A stretch of 64,000 bases of DNA from NCBI RefSeq assembly GCF_900091455.1, contig NZ_LT607412.1, forward strand, positions 5,518,001 to 5,582,000, read 5' to 3'. Each line of letters opens with the position of its first letter. The first letter of the stretch is position 1. Below, in pieces: positions 40,532 through 49,469 of the stretch. The translations under genes and the position numbers were made by a program. This stretch comes from Micromonospora coriariae. Its GTDB lineage: Bacteria > Actinomycetota > Actinomycetes > Mycobacteriales > Micromonosporaceae. Below the pieces are notes generated by a model. It worked only from the letters and a program-made list of their open reading frames with translations, was not told the DNA's origin and searched no databases.

Positions 40532-41581
40532 TCAGCTACGGGAGCGTGGCAGGCAGTCCTTCTTGTACTTCAAACCCGAGCCGCACCAACAGGGGTCGTT
40601 GCGCTCGGGTGGCCAGGGAATCCGTGCGCCGGGTCGAGCCGCGAGTTCGCTCGCGTAGCCGGCCCGGATCTGTGGGTCGGCCAGATCGCCGTTGAGTCGG
40701 CTGGCATGGGCGCCCAGGCCGGCAACCGTCGCGCTGAGCACGCTCAGGCCGGTCCCGCCGGCGCTCGCCAGCCGGACCAGCTCCTTCTCCAGCCGGGCCC
40801 GATGCTCGTCCCAGTCCGGCCCGTACGCCTCGCTCAGGGCGGGGTGCTCGGCCAGCAGGCGGTCGAACTCGGCGCGGGGCCAGAAGAGCAGGTCCTGCTG
40901 ACCGCCCTCGCGCTGCGCGGCCCGACGGACGAGCTGGGTCTCCAGCCGGTCCGCCAGGTCGTCGTGCCGGTCGTGCGGCAGGTTGAGGTCCCGGCGTACC
41001 CGGTGCCGCTGTTGCAGCAGGAAGAACAGGACGCCGGGCGATTCCGGGGGGCCCACCTCGACCGGAGGCTCCACGGCGGTGATGGCCTGCGCCGACGCTC
41101 CGGCGGCGGTCGCCCGCTCGCCGAGCAGCGTGTCGACGGCCTCGCTCAGCCATCTCTCGGCGATCGCCGAACGACCACCGGAGTCCAGCGCCGCGCTCAC
41201 GTAGGCGGGGGCGTCGGGCTGGATGAGCAGGAACGGGCGAAGCGCGGTCAGCTCCGCCATCGCCTCGTCCTCCCGGCCGGCGGCCTGGAAAAGGGTCCGG
41301 GCCCGCAACGCCCGGGCGAACCCGGCCCGCGGGTCGTCCCCTGACGGGTACGCCGCCAGGGCGCGGTCCGCGTACCGGAGCGCGGCATCTGACTTCCCCC
41401 GGATCTCGGCGATCTCGGCGGCCAGGGTCAGCGCGTCGCCGGCGTCGTCCGGGTCCTCCAGCCTGTCCTGCTGCGCCGCGTCGGCCAGGTCGGCGGCGAC
41501 ACCGAGCGGGTCGGCCATCCCGAGCGCCGAGCGGCGAATTTCAGCGAGGTCAGCCTTGGTGAGTACGTCTTTCGTCGGCAC
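40532..41581 (-). CDS. SEC-C metal-binding motif protein
   Basis: 349 residues. The C-terminus IPWPPERNDPCWCGSGLKYKKDCLPRS is a SEC-C zinc motif (N-D-P-C-x-C-G-S-G-x-K-Y-K-x-C), like that at the SecA tail. The N-terminal two thirds are helical and TPR-like (LADAAQQDRLEDPDDAGDALTLAAEIAEIRGKSDAALRYADRALAAYP). The middle region is a charged helical segment (RRDLNLPHDRHDDLADRLE). Proteins of this build are uncharacterised. Converges on the CGNR gene. Confidence 0.8.
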   Translation of the reverse strand: MPTKDVLTKADLAEIRRSALGMADPLGVAADLADAAQQDRLEDPDDAGDALTLAAEIAEIRGKSDAALRYADRALAAYPSGDDPRAGFARALRARTLFQAAGREDEAMAELTALRPFLLIQPDAPAYVSAALDSGGRSAIAERWLSEAVDTLLGERATAAGASAQAITAVEPPVEVGPPESPGVLFFLLQQRHRVRRDLNLPHDRHDDLADRLETQLVRRAAQREGGQQDLLFWPRAEFDRLLAEHPALSEAYGPDWDEHRARLEKELVRLASAGGTGLSVLSATVAGLGAHASRLNGDLADPQIRAGYASELAARPGARIPWPPERNDPCWCGSGLKYKKDCLPRSRS

Positions 41582-41585
41582 GATC

Positions 41586-42146
41586 TCACGCTACGTCGGG
41601 GTGCTCCCGGTGTGCCGGCAGATCAGCTGTAACGCCGCTCTCACGTTGGTGCGAGGTGAACATGATGCTCGGCGCCGTGGCCGGGCTCTCGGTGTCGCGC
41701 ACGGCCACGCCCGCCTCGCGCACCATGAACACGTCCACCGGATCCTCGGTCTCGAGTCTGAACCCGTGCCGTTCGTACAGCCGCCGGGCCGGACTGCCCT
41801 GCAGCACGTTCAGCCGGACCGGGGTGCCATCGCGGTCGCACTGCTCCAGCAGCCCGCGCAGCAAGGCCCCACCGATGCCGCTGCCCTGCAGGTGCGGGGC
41901 CAGGTAGAAGTGCTCCAGCCAGTGGGCGTCCCCGGCCGGCCGCAGCGACACGCAGCCGGCGAACGCGCCGGCCACCTCGATCACCCAGGTGTGCGCCGGC
42001 GCGAACCCGTCCCGCAGTCGTTGCCGCACCCGCTGCTCGTCGTACCGCCCGAGCCGCTCCAGATCCGCCCGCAGCACCAGGGCCCGCAACTCAGCCACCG
42101 CCTCGACGTCCGCCGCCGACGCCGGCCGGATCTTCCAGTCCGCCAT
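41586..42146 (-). CDS. GNAT family N-acetyltransferase
   Basis: 186 residues. WKIRPASAADVEAVAELRALVLRADLERLG opens the fold. Acetyl-CoA-binding motif A is LEHFYLAPHLQGSGIGGALLRGLLEQC ([QR]-x-x-G-x-[GA]). Motif B is NVLQGSPARRLYERHGFRLE. A C-terminal extension of about 40 residues lies beyond the standard fold. The N-terminal Leu/Arg-rich helix and the LGRYDE stretch are typical of aminoglycoside-like or small-molecule acetyltransferases, but no substrate can be named. Confidence 0.88.
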   Translation of the reverse strand: MADWKIRPASAADVEAVAELRALVLRADLERLGRYDEQRVRQRLRDGFAPAHTWVIEVAGAFAGCVSLRPAGDAHWLEHFYLAPHLQGSGIGGALLRGLLEQCDRDGTPVRLNVLQGSPARRLYERHGFRLETEDPVDVFMVREAGVAVRDTESPATAPSIMFTSHQRESGVTADLPAHREHPDVA

Positions 42147-42170
42147 GGTCGGCAGACTACTGAGGGCCGC

Positions 42171-43007
42171 TCAGAACTCCTCGTACACCGCCGGGTCCTG
42201 GTCCGCCAGGCGCCCGTCCGGGCGGCCCAGCGCGGTGATGGCCTCGACCTCCGCGTCGGTGAGCTTGATCCCGAAGACGTCCAGGTTCTCGAGCTGCCGC
42301 TGCGGGGAGGCGGCCTTGGGCAGCGGGATCACCTGGCGGGTCACGTGCCAGGCGAGGATCGTCTGCGCCGGGCTGACGCCGTGAGCGGTCGCGATCTCCA
42401 CGATGACGGGGTGCTGTTGCAGGTCGTTGCCATGGCCGAGTGGGCTCCACCCCTGCACGAGGATGCCGTGCTCCCGGTGGTAGTCGATCGCCTCCTGCTG
42501 CGGGAAGTACGGATGCACCTCGATCTGGTTGACCACCGGAGCAACCCCTGTCTCGGCCACCAGCCGGTCGATGTGCTCAGGTAGGAAGTTGGAGAGACCG
42601 ATGTGCGTGACCAGGCCGCGCTCGCGGGCCTCGATCAGCGCCTGCCACGCCTGCACGTACAGGTCGACAGTGGGGTTCGGCCAGTGGATCAGGTACAGGT
42701 CGACCCGGTCGAGGCCGGTGCGGAACACACTCTCCTCGATGGTGGTAAGCGCCTCGTCGTAGCGGTGGTGCCGTCCCGGCAACTTCGAGGTGACGACCAG
42801 CGCGTCCCGTACGTCGCCCGCCGCACGCGCGGCCCGGCCGACCGCGCCCTCGTTCTCGTAGTTGACCGCCGAGTCGAGCAACCGGTATCCCGCCCGGATC
42901 GCCTGACCGATCGCGTCGACACCCGCCGAGCCGTTCAGGCGGTAGGTGCCGAGCCCGATCGCCGGCAACGTAGTGCCGTCGGCGGCCGTCAGGTGAGGAA
43001 TTGCCAT
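42171..43007 (-). CDS. Aldo/keto reductase (2,5-diketo-gluconate reductase type)
   Basis: 278 residues. AIGLGTYRLNG, then LLDSAVNYENEGAVGRA (catalytic Asp and Tyr), VVTSKLPGRHH (Lys), DLYLIHWPNP (His), and the cofactor segment VIPLPKAASPQRQLENLDVF. IGLGTxxL and LIHWP are hallmarks of AKR family 5/3. It reduces aldehydes or ketones with NADPH. Tandem with the GNAT gene on the same strand. Confidence 0.9.
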   Translation of the reverse strand: MAIPHLTAADGTTLPAIGLGTYRLNGSAGVDAIGQAIRAGYRLLDSAVNYENEGAVGRAARAAGDVRDALVVTSKLPGRHHRYDEALTTIEESVFRTGLDRVDLYLIHWPNPTVDLYVQAWQALIEARERGLVTHIGLSNFLPEHIDRLVAETGVAPVVNQIEVHPYFPQQEAIDYHREHGILVQGWSPLGHGNDLQQHPVIVEIATAHGVSPAQTILAWHVTRQVIPLPKAASPQRQLENLDVFGIKLTDAEVEAITALGRPDGRLADQDPAVYEEF

Positions 43008-43070
43008 GGTTGATCTGCCTTTCGTCGACCGTGGCTGGACCCTACCCGCACCAGTTGCGCACCGCCCTTC

Positions 43071-43487
43071 TCAACGATGGGAGGCCGGTTCTGACTGGCT
43101 GGTGTCTGATGCCGACCTGGCAGCGAAGCTGCTGCACTCGGGGCAGGTCGACACCACCGGGTGCGCGCAGGCGAGTACGTGATCGAGGAAGTCCTGCGCG
43201 GCGTGCAACCGGCGGATCTGGTCGGCGATCCGGTCCCGCCGGTCACGCACCAGCGCTGTGCGGCGCTGGCCGTCGCCGCGATACAGGTCTCCGATCTCGG
43301 TCAGTGACATGCCAGCCCGCTGGCAGAGCCGGATCAGACGCGCCCGCGTGATCGTCTCGTCGTCGTAGATCCGGTGTCCGTTGGCAAGCCGGGCCGGTTC
43401 GAGTGCCCCGACCTCCTCCCAATGCCGCAGGACATGCGTCGGGACGCTGACCAGCGCCGCCGCGTCTCCGATTCGCCACGTCGTCAC
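43071..43487 (-). CDS. MerR family transcriptional regulator
   Basis: 138 residues from the GTG at 43487, which has AAGGAG five bases upstream; longer frames lack such a site. WRIGDAAALVSVPTHVLRHWEEVGALEPARLANGHRIYDDETITRARLIRLCQRAGMSLTEIGDLY is the MerR winged helix with the H-W-E variant of the usual RYYE. A long dimerisation helix follows (RDRIADQIRRLHAAQDFLDHVLAC), then a Cys-containing tail, CAHPVVSTCPEC, that may bind metal or an electrophile. Divergent from the MBL hydrolase whose promoter carries a textbook MerR site. Confidence 0.9.
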   Translation of the reverse strand: MTTWRIGDAAALVSVPTHVLRHWEEVGALEPARLANGHRIYDDETITRARLIRLCQRAGMSLTEIGDLYRGDGQRRTALVRDRRDRIADQIRRLHAAQDFLDHVLACAHPVVSTCPECSSFAARSASDTSQSEPASHR

Positions 43488-43504
43488 ACAGGCTCCTTGG
43501 GGAA

Positions 43505-43535
43505 TTGACTTCAGGTCGACCTGAACTTCTACGGT
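43505..43535 (+). promoter_or_regulatory. MerR-type promoter with 19-bp spacer and palindromic operator
   Basis: -35 TTGACT (43505-43510) and -10 TACGGT (43530-43535) are separated by 19 bases instead of 17. The spacer holds the perfect 16-base palindrome TTCAGGTCGACCTGAA (43510-43525). Overlong spacers with a central dyad are the defining feature of promoters activated by MerR proteins through DNA untwisting. It drives the MBL hydrolase. Confidence 0.85.
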
Positions 43536-43578
43536 GCTCCCCGCGGCGCGCGATGCGCCAGGGTAGGGGGAGAAGTTC

Positions 43579-44484
43579 ATGATCCACGCGATCCGGGAGG
43601 CCGCGGTGGCGGCCGGTGCGTTGGCTGCGGTGCCGTACCGCCTGATTCGGCCGCGTCCGATCGACCGACACTTCCTGGCCGGGCTGTCCGACGCCGGTAC
43701 CCCGCGCGGGGATGTCGAAGTCGAGCTGATCACATTGAACCAGACGGTGCGGTCGGTGCCGACGCCGCTGATCGCCGAGGCCGTCCGGAAACCGCGCCGG
43801 GTCGGCAACGCCCTGACCACGTACGTGATCCGGCATCCGGAGGTCACCGTGCTGCTCGACCCGTCGGTCTGTACCGACGTCGGCGCCCGGGTGATCGGCG
43901 AGCTGCCGTGGACGTTGCGGCCGGCGGTGCGGCCGCGCTATCAGGTGCTGCCGACCACGACGGCGCTGGAGCGGGCCGGCATTCCGGCCGACACGATCAA
44001 CTTCGCACTACCCACCCACCTGCACTGGGATCACGTCTGCGGCTTGCTTGACCTTCCCGGCCTGCCGGTCATGGTGCGGGAGCGGGAACGGGACTGGATG
44101 ATGTCCGGCGACACCGCACCGGCAGGCGGCGTCCGAGCTGCCCTGCGGGGCCGGCGGCTGGACAGCTACGAGTTGGAGGGGCCGCCGGTGCTCACCTTCG
44201 AGCGCAGTCACGACCTGCTCGGCGACGGGTCAATGATCATGGTCGAGCTGGCCGGGCACACGCCGGGGAGTGTCGGCGTCCTGCTACGTACCCCCAACGG
44301 ACCGGTGCTGGTCGCTGGTGACGCAGCCTGGCACGGGCTGCAGATCGAACACGTCCGGCAGAAGGCGCCGTACCCGGGACGGCTCGTCGACGACGATCGC
44401 GACGGAGCCTTCCGTGCACTGCACCGGCTGCACGCCGTCCGGAACAAGGTCCGCATCATCCCGACCCACGACCCGAGCGCCTGA
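43579..44484 (+). CDS. MBL-fold metallohydrolase
   Basis: 301 residues. Metal-binding motif THLHWDHVCG (HxHxDH), then ELAGHTPGSVGVLL (His), VLVAGDAAWHGLQ (bridging Asp) and a final IIPTHDPS (His). The layout matches AHL-lactonase-like or other lactonase/hydrolase members rather than beta-lactamases. The N-terminal segment (IREAAVAAGALAAVPYRLIRP) is hydrophobic and could be a weak membrane anchor. Its promoter is MerR-type, so expression is switched on by the neighbouring MerR regulator in response to an unknown inducer, perhaps the enzyme's own substrate. Confidence 0.88.
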   Translation: MIHAIREAAVAAGALAAVPYRLIRPRPIDRHFLAGLSDAGTPRGDVEVELITLNQTVRSVPTPLIAEAVRKPRRVGNALTTYVIRHPEVTVLLDPSVCTDVGARVIGELPWTLRPAVRPRYQVLPTTTALERAGIPADTINFALPTHLHWDHVCGLLDLPGLPVMVRERERDWMMSGDTAPAGGVRAALRGRRLDSYELEGPPVLTFERSHDLLGDGSMIMVELAGHTPGSVGVLLRTPNGPVLVAGDAAWHGLQIEHVRQKAPYPGRLVDDDRDGAFRALHRLHAVRNKVRIIPTHDPSA

Positions 44485-44687
44485 TCCCTGATCCGAACCT
44501 ACGGGATCGATCCAGGTCCGATGAGCCAGCGGTACGTCGACCGGACTCTTCCCGATGTCGACTCTCACCGGGAGCGCACCACAAGATCGACACGCCGTCC
44601 CGGTGGGTCCGGACATCAACGTGACCATCGGTCGCCTTGTGTCCGAATCCGAACCACGGGGCGATCAGGTCAACGAGGATTGTCCCC

Positions 44688-46622
44688 GTGACGAGCGACG
44701 ACCCGCGCCGGCGATGGTCCGCCCGGACCGCCTGGGTCGGCCGGTTCAACTCTCCGCTGCGCGCGTTCCTGCACACCGAGACCGGCGGCGCACGGGTGGT
44801 GCTGGTCGCCGCGGTGGTGGCGCTCCTGTGGGCCAACATCCACATGTCGTCGTACGAGTCGCTCTGGAGCACGTCCCTCTCCGTCCAGCTCGGCGACTGG
44901 CACGTGTCCCACGACCTGCGTACCTGGGTCAACAGCGGACTCATGACGTTCTTCTTCCTGGTCGCCGGGCTGGAGCTGCGCCGCGAGTTCGACATCGGCG
45001 AGCTACGGGATCGGCGTCGGCTCGCGTTGCCGCTGCTGGCCGGGCTCGGCGGGATGCTCCTGCCGATCGCGATCTATCTCGTGATCAATGCCGGGCGCAC
45101 CACCGCCGCGGGCTGGGGCGCGGTGATGGCCACGGACACGGCGCTCGCGCTCGGCGCGCTGGCCGTCTTCGGCCCGCGCTTCTCGGATCGGTTGCGGGGT
45201 TTCCTGCTGACGGTCTCCGTCATCGACGACCTGGTAGCGATCGCGGTGCTGGCGGTCGCCTATCCGAAACATCCTTCGGCGCCGGCGCTGCTCGCCGCGG
45301 CGGGGATCTTCGTCGTCGTCCTGCTCGTCCGGGCCCTGGGCGTGCGGTTCGGGCCGGTCTACGCGCTGCTGGGGGTGGCGGCCTGGCTCGCGGTCTCGGA
45401 GTCCGGTGTCGATCCGGTCGTGGTAGGCCTGGTGATGGGGTTGCTGTCCTTCGCCTACGCCCCCGGTCGCAGTGAACTGCAGCGGGCGAGCGACCAGTTC
45501 CGCCTCTTCCGGGAACAGCCCACCCCACAGCTCGCCCGTTTGGCCCGGGCCGGGCTCACCTCGGCGCTGTCGCCGAACGAGCGGCTGCAGACCCTCTTCC
45601 ACCCGTGGGCGAGCTACGTGATCGTGCCGCTCTTCGCGCTGGCGAACGTCGGGATCATGATCGACGGCGAACTGCTGGGCAGGGCTGTGGCCTCCCCGGT
45701 CACGCTCGGCGTCGTGACGGCGTACATCGTCGGCAAGCCGGCCGGGATCGTGGCCACCTCGTGGCTGATGGCGCGGCTGAGCGGCAACCGGTTCCGGCCA
45801 CCGGTCGGGTGGGTCGCCGTCGCCGGGGTCGGCACGGTGTCCGGCATCGGGTTCACCGTCGCGCTCCTGATCGCCACCCACGCGCTGCACGGCCCGGCTC
45901 TGGAGGAGGCGAAGCTCGGCATCCTCGTCGCGACGGTTGGCTCGTCCGTCATCACCTGGCTGGTGTTCCGCTCTGCCGCCCGGCTCCCGCCGGCCCGGCG
46001 TGCCCACGCGATGCTGGGCGTCGCCGAGGCCATCGTCGACCTGATGCCTCCGGTCGATCTGGAGCGCGACCACGTGCGCGGGCCGCGCGAGGCACCGGTG
46101 ACGGTCGTGGAGTACGGCGACTTCGAATGCCCCTACTGCGGGCAGGCCGAGCCGGTGGTCCGGGAGCTGCTGGCCGACTTCGCCAACATCCGGTACGTCT
46201 GGCGACACCTGCCGCTGACCGACGTCCACCCGCATGCCCAACTCGCCGCCGAAGCGGCCGAGGCGGCGGGCGAACAGGGCGCGTTCTGGGAGATGCACGA
46301 TCTGCTGCTCGCGCACCAGGACGCCCTCAATCCCGACGATCTGCTGAACTACGCCGAACAGATCGGCCTGGACCTGGACCAGTTCCGGGAGCACATGGTC
46401 AAGTTCAAGGGCGTCGACCGGGTCGCCGGGGACATCGAGTCCGCCGACCTCAGCGGTGTCACCGGCACCCCGACCTTCTTCATCAACGGCCGGCGCCACC
46501 ACGGCGCGTACGACATCGCCGCGCTCTCCGCGGCGGTGAAGTCGGCGTTCGCCAGCGCGAAGCTCCGCCCCGAGTACCGTCGCGACCCCGGGCACCGCGA
46601 CGAGGGCGAACCAGCGACCTGA
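44688..46622 (+). CDS. nhaA: Na+/H+ antiporter NhaA fused to a DsbA-like thioredoxin domain
   Basis: 644 residues from the GTG at 44688, which has GAGGA eight bases upstream; an in-frame GTG at 44637 is an alternative. Residues about 25-410 are NhaA with about twelve helices: FFFLVAGLELRREFDIGEL, VMATDTALALGALAVFG (cation-site Asp), SVIDDLVAIAVLAV (the two adjacent Asp residues needed for Na+/H+ exchange). Residues about 440-640 are a DsbA-like thioredoxin fold with FECPYCGQAEPVV (Cys481-x-x-Cys484) and the cis-Pro loop TGTPTFFING. This fusion is known in actinobacteria. It would tie antiport to redox state, but the coupling is not understood. Confidence 0.92.
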   Translation: MTSDDPRRRWSARTAWVGRFNSPLRAFLHTETGGARVVLVAAVVALLWANIHMSSYESLWSTSLSVQLGDWHVSHDLRTWVNSGLMTFFFLVAGLELRREFDIGELRDRRRLALPLLAGLGGMLLPIAIYLVINAGRTTAAGWGAVMATDTALALGALAVFGPRFSDRLRGFLLTVSVIDDLVAIAVLAVAYPKHPSAPALLAAAGIFVVVLLVRALGVRFGPVYALLGVAAWLAVSESGVDPVVVGLVMGLLSFAYAPGRSELQRASDQFRLFREQPTPQLARLARAGLTSALSPNERLQTLFHPWASYVIVPLFALANVGIMIDGELLGRAVASPVTLGVVTAYIVGKPAGIVATSWLMARLSGNRFRPPVGWVAVAGVGTVSGIGFTVALLIATHALHGPALEEAKLGILVATVGSSVITWLVFRSAARLPPARRAHAMLGVAEAIVDLMPPVDLERDHVRGPREAPVTVVEYGDFECPYCGQAEPVVRELLADFANIRYVWRHLPLTDVHPHAQLAAEAAEAAGEQGAFWEMHDLLLAHQDALNPDDLLNYAEQIGLDLDQFREHMVKFKGVDRVAGDIESADLSGVTGTPTFFINGRRHHGAYDIAALSAAVKSAFASAKLRPEYRRDPGHRDEGEPAT

Positions 46623-46663
46623 ACGCCGGGCACGACAACCACCCCGTGATGACGAACGTGGCG

Positions 46664-49207
46664 TCAGGGCGACTCCAGGGCGTCACCTTCCGGAACCCGG
46701 CGACGCTGGGTCGAAATCTGGTCTGTCAACTGGCGGGACCGCTCGTCGTCGCCAAGAGCGGCCAGATTGATGGCAAGGCCGGCGGCCGACTTCAGGGTGT
46801 CGGGGTGATTCGTGCCGAGCACGCGCCGACGACGGTTCAGGGTGTCCTCGTTCAGCTGGCGAGCCTGTTCGTGATGCCCCAGAACGGTCAGGTCATAGGC
46901 CAGGTTGTTGGCCGCGCTGAGGGTGTCGGGGTGATCGTCGCCCAGGACGCGGCGTCGGCGGTTCAGGGTGTCCTCGTCCAACTGACGGGCCTGCTCGTCC
47001 TCACCGAGTGCGGTCAGGTTGACGGCCAGGTTGTTGGCCGCGCTGAGCGTGTCGGGGTGATCGTCGCCCAGGACGCGGCGTCGGCGGTTCAGGGTGTCCT
47101 CGTTGAGTTGTCGGGCCCGCTCGTGATCGCCGGAAGCGGCCAGGTTGATCGCGAGGTTGTTGGCTGAGCGCAGGGTGTCGGGGTGATCGTCGCCCAGCGC
47201 GCGGCGTCGGCGGTTCAGGGTGTCCTCGTTGAGTTGTCGGGCCCGTTCGTGATCGCCGAGAGCCGCCAGGTTGACGGCCAGATTGTTGGCCGAGGTCAGG
47301 GTGTTGGAGTGATCGTCACCCAGGGCGCGGCTGTGACGGCTGAGCGTGTCCTCGTTGAGTCGGCGGGCCTGCTCGTGGTGTCCAAGGCGATGGTGCGCGG
47401 TGGCGACCTGGTTGGCGGCCCACAGGACGTGACGATCATCCGGGCCGGCGGCTGCCAACCAGTGCCGGTGCCATGCTTCCGCGAGCGAGAGCGCGGTCTG
47501 GTACTCGCCGCGCATGACCAGGTAATACAGGGCGTTGCAGGCCACCGTCCAGACGCGACGGCCGGCGGTGGCCGGGTCGAGGGTCAGGAGGTGGGGTAGC
47601 AGCGTTGCCCACGCAGGCCAGGAGGCTGGGTCGCTGCCGTCGTTGTCGGGTTCGACGCTTGCGATGAGGCCCTCGACGCGCTGGCGGGCCATCTCGCACT
47701 CTTGCGGGGTGCCTTGGTCGCGCAGGACGGCCTGGGTCAACCGGTGCAACTGCATGCCATCATCGGTGAGGCGGGCCAAACCGACGCGTGCCAGCCGCCG
47801 AAGGCTGAGGCGAAACGCCAACCGCGCGGTGACCACTGTGGCAAGGGGTTCGTCGAGCGCGTCGGCGCCCGCGGCGGTGAACCAGTCCAGCGGGATGGGC
47901 TCCGGGGCCAGGTAGGCGCAGAGGTTCAGCAGCTGAAAAGCGGCCGGGTCTTCTGTCCTGAGTTGGCTCGTCGAAAGCTGGACCGCGGCGGCAAGTGGCG
48001 CGGTATATGACGCCGGTTTGCTCTCCGCCAACACCATCGCGGCACGCACGTCGAGTTCGGCCAGATATTCAGGAACAGTCATCTTGGTCTCGACAATCAG
48101 GCCGCCGGCCTGCGCCAACCCCAGAGGGAGATCTCCCAGTGCGTGCGCCAACCGGTCGGCCTCCCGATCGCCCAGCAGTGGCAGATATTGCCTGAGGAGG
48201 GTAATCGACTCACTCCGGGTGAACACATCGAGTTCGACAGGAATGGCGACGTCGGCAAATGTGCTGCTTCGCGACGTGATGATGACGTGACCGTTCTGCG
48301 GCGGCAGCCATGACGCGAGGTGCTCAGCGGACTCGGCGTTGTCGAAGATCATCAGCCACCTGGACACCGCCCGTAGCCGCTGCATCGTGGTTGTCAGGGC
48401 AGTCGTCACGATCGTCTCCGGGTCGACCCAGCCCGCCGCGACCGCCAGGGCGGAAATCTGTTCGCCAATCAGGTCAGGGCGCTCCGCATCGATCCACCAC
48501 ACCAGTTCGTAGGCGCCCCCGAACAGGTGCGCGTACTCGATGGCCACCTGCGTCTTGCCCACACCGCCCCACCCGTGCAGTGCCTGCACAACGGCACGGT
48601 CGCCGGATGTCAGTCGCTCCCGCAGTGAGGCCAACGCGGCTTCGCGTCCGGTGAACGCGGGATGCCGATGGGGGACGTTCCAGACCGCCGGGTACGTGCC
48701 GGGCCTCCGGGGGCCGTCCCCACCGGAGAACGCCCGTCTTCCGGGAAAGTGCGGTGAAGTCGATGGTTTCCCCGCCACACCCTCGACTGCTTTCAGCAAC
48801 ACCTCGAGGGCATGCTGCTCATCCAGCCCGAACAAGTCCCCGTACACCAGCGGCGCCAGGATCGTCGGCGGATTGACGGCCTCCACCCGTACCGGCACCA
48901 ACCTGCGTCGGCCATGCGCATCCGGGCGTTCCGCCAACACCGCAGTCCACTCATCGAGGGAGAACCGGTTCCGCTCGAAGTAGGCCGCTGAGTATAAGGC
49001 CACCACCCGCCTGGCCCGGTTGAGCGCACCGTCCATGTTCAATACGGCGTTGCTGCCGACTGACCAATTCCAGACATCCAACTCGACCGAGTACCCGGCG
49101 GTGAGCAGTTGATGAGCCACCCACTCCGCCCATGGACGGTCAGGGCCCGCATAGCTGACGAACACGTCAACCGGATCGGCGGTCGGCGACACATTCACGC
49201 AGTCCAT
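46664..49207 (-). CDS. TIR-NB-ARC-TPR STAND protein, possible immune receptor
   Basis: 847 residues from the ATG at 49207; an in-frame GTG at 49261 would add an unlikely W-rich leader. Residues about 10-140 are a TIR domain (VDVFVSYAGPDRPWAEWVAHQLLTAG, then SLDEWTAVLAER). Residues about 175-560 are NB-ARC: Walker A GWGGVGKTQVA, Walker B WLMIFDNAE, HVIITSRSS and the GLPL-type motif GDLPLGLAQAGG. The C-terminus is six TPR units of about 42 residues. STAND ATPases with TIR effectors serve in bacterial anti-phage defence (NAD+ depletion, signalling). Whether this TIR is catalytic is not proven. It is convergent with nhaA. Confidence 0.9.
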   Translation of the reverse strand: MDCVNVSPTADPVDVFVSYAGPDRPWAEWVAHQLLTAGYSVELDVWNWSVGSNAVLNMDGALNRARRVVALYSAAYFERNRFSLDEWTAVLAERPDAHGRRRLVPVRVEAVNPPTILAPLVYGDLFGLDEQHALEVLLKAVEGVAGKPSTSPHFPGRRAFSGGDGPRRPGTYPAVWNVPHRHPAFTGREAALASLRERLTSGDRAVVQALHGWGGVGKTQVAIEYAHLFGGAYELVWWIDAERPDLIGEQISALAVAAGWVDPETIVTTALTTTMQRLRAVSRWLMIFDNAESAEHLASWLPPQNGHVIITSRSSTFADVAIPVELDVFTRSESITLLRQYLPLLGDREADRLAHALGDLPLGLAQAGGLIVETKMTVPEYLAELDVRAAMVLAESKPASYTAPLAAAVQLSTSQLRTEDPAAFQLLNLCAYLAPEPIPLDWFTAAGADALDEPLATVVTARLAFRLSLRRLARVGLARLTDDGMQLHRLTQAVLRDQGTPQECEMARQRVEGLIASVEPDNDGSDPASWPAWATLLPHLLTLDPATAGRRVWTVACNALYYLVMRGEYQTALSLAEAWHRHWLAAAGPDDRHVLWAANQVATAHHRLGHHEQARRLNEDTLSRHSRALGDDHSNTLTSANNLAVNLAALGDHERARQLNEDTLNRRRRALGDDHPDTLRSANNLAINLAASGDHERARQLNEDTLNRRRRVLGDDHPDTLSAANNLAVNLTALGEDEQARQLDEDTLNRRRRVLGDDHPDTLSAANNLAYDLTVLGHHEQARQLNEDTLNRRRRVLGTNHPDTLKSAAGLAINLAALGDDERSRQLTDQISTQRRRVPEGDALESP
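46814..47317 (-). repeat. Four tandem 126-bp repeats encoding TPR units
   Basis: Repeats at 46814-46939, 46940-47065, 47066-47191 and 47192-47317 each encode one 42-residue unit of the form DDHPDTLxSANNLAxxL and QLNEDTLNRRRRxLG. The stretch GTGTCGGGGTGATCGTCGCC recurs at a period of exactly 126 bases. Flanking units at 47318-47440 and 46667-46813 are more diverged. Near-identity at the DNA level implies recent unit duplication or gene conversion. Confidence 0.92.
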
Positions 49208-49469
49208 AATGCCGCGCACCTGCAGCGGTCGCGACCACCAAACGGGCAGAGCCCACCACATCCCGTTACTGGACGACGATCGGAAGGGGTCAGCGCCTGG
49301 GAATGTCAGCCGGAATCGTCAAGCGATGGCGACCGGGCTCGTCCTCCGAATGGCTACGGGAGTAGCGCAGCGGGAGTTCCTGTCCACCGCGTCACCGCAG
49401 GTCGCTCAGGCGCTCGCCGGGCTGCTGAACAGCGGGTGCACCGAACCCACCCGGCGTGCGCGTACTGGC

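Noticed and set aside
44488..44687. Small gene before nhaA
   Set aside because: Only short frames without ribosome sites; treated as promoter and leader region.
46814..47317. CRISPR-like or mobile repeat array
   Set aside because: The 126-bp period is in frame and encodes TPR units; there are no spacers.
46664..49207. Member of the FxSxx-COOH ribosomal-peptide system
   Set aside because: NB-ARC-TPR proteins occur there, but I find no short peptide gene ending in the FxSxx pattern and no radical-SAM gene nearby.
49209..49469. Intact N-terminus of the GH2-like frame
   Set aside because: The frame is open, but its sequence before 49470 does not match the family and it overlaps the start region of the STAND gene on the other strand.
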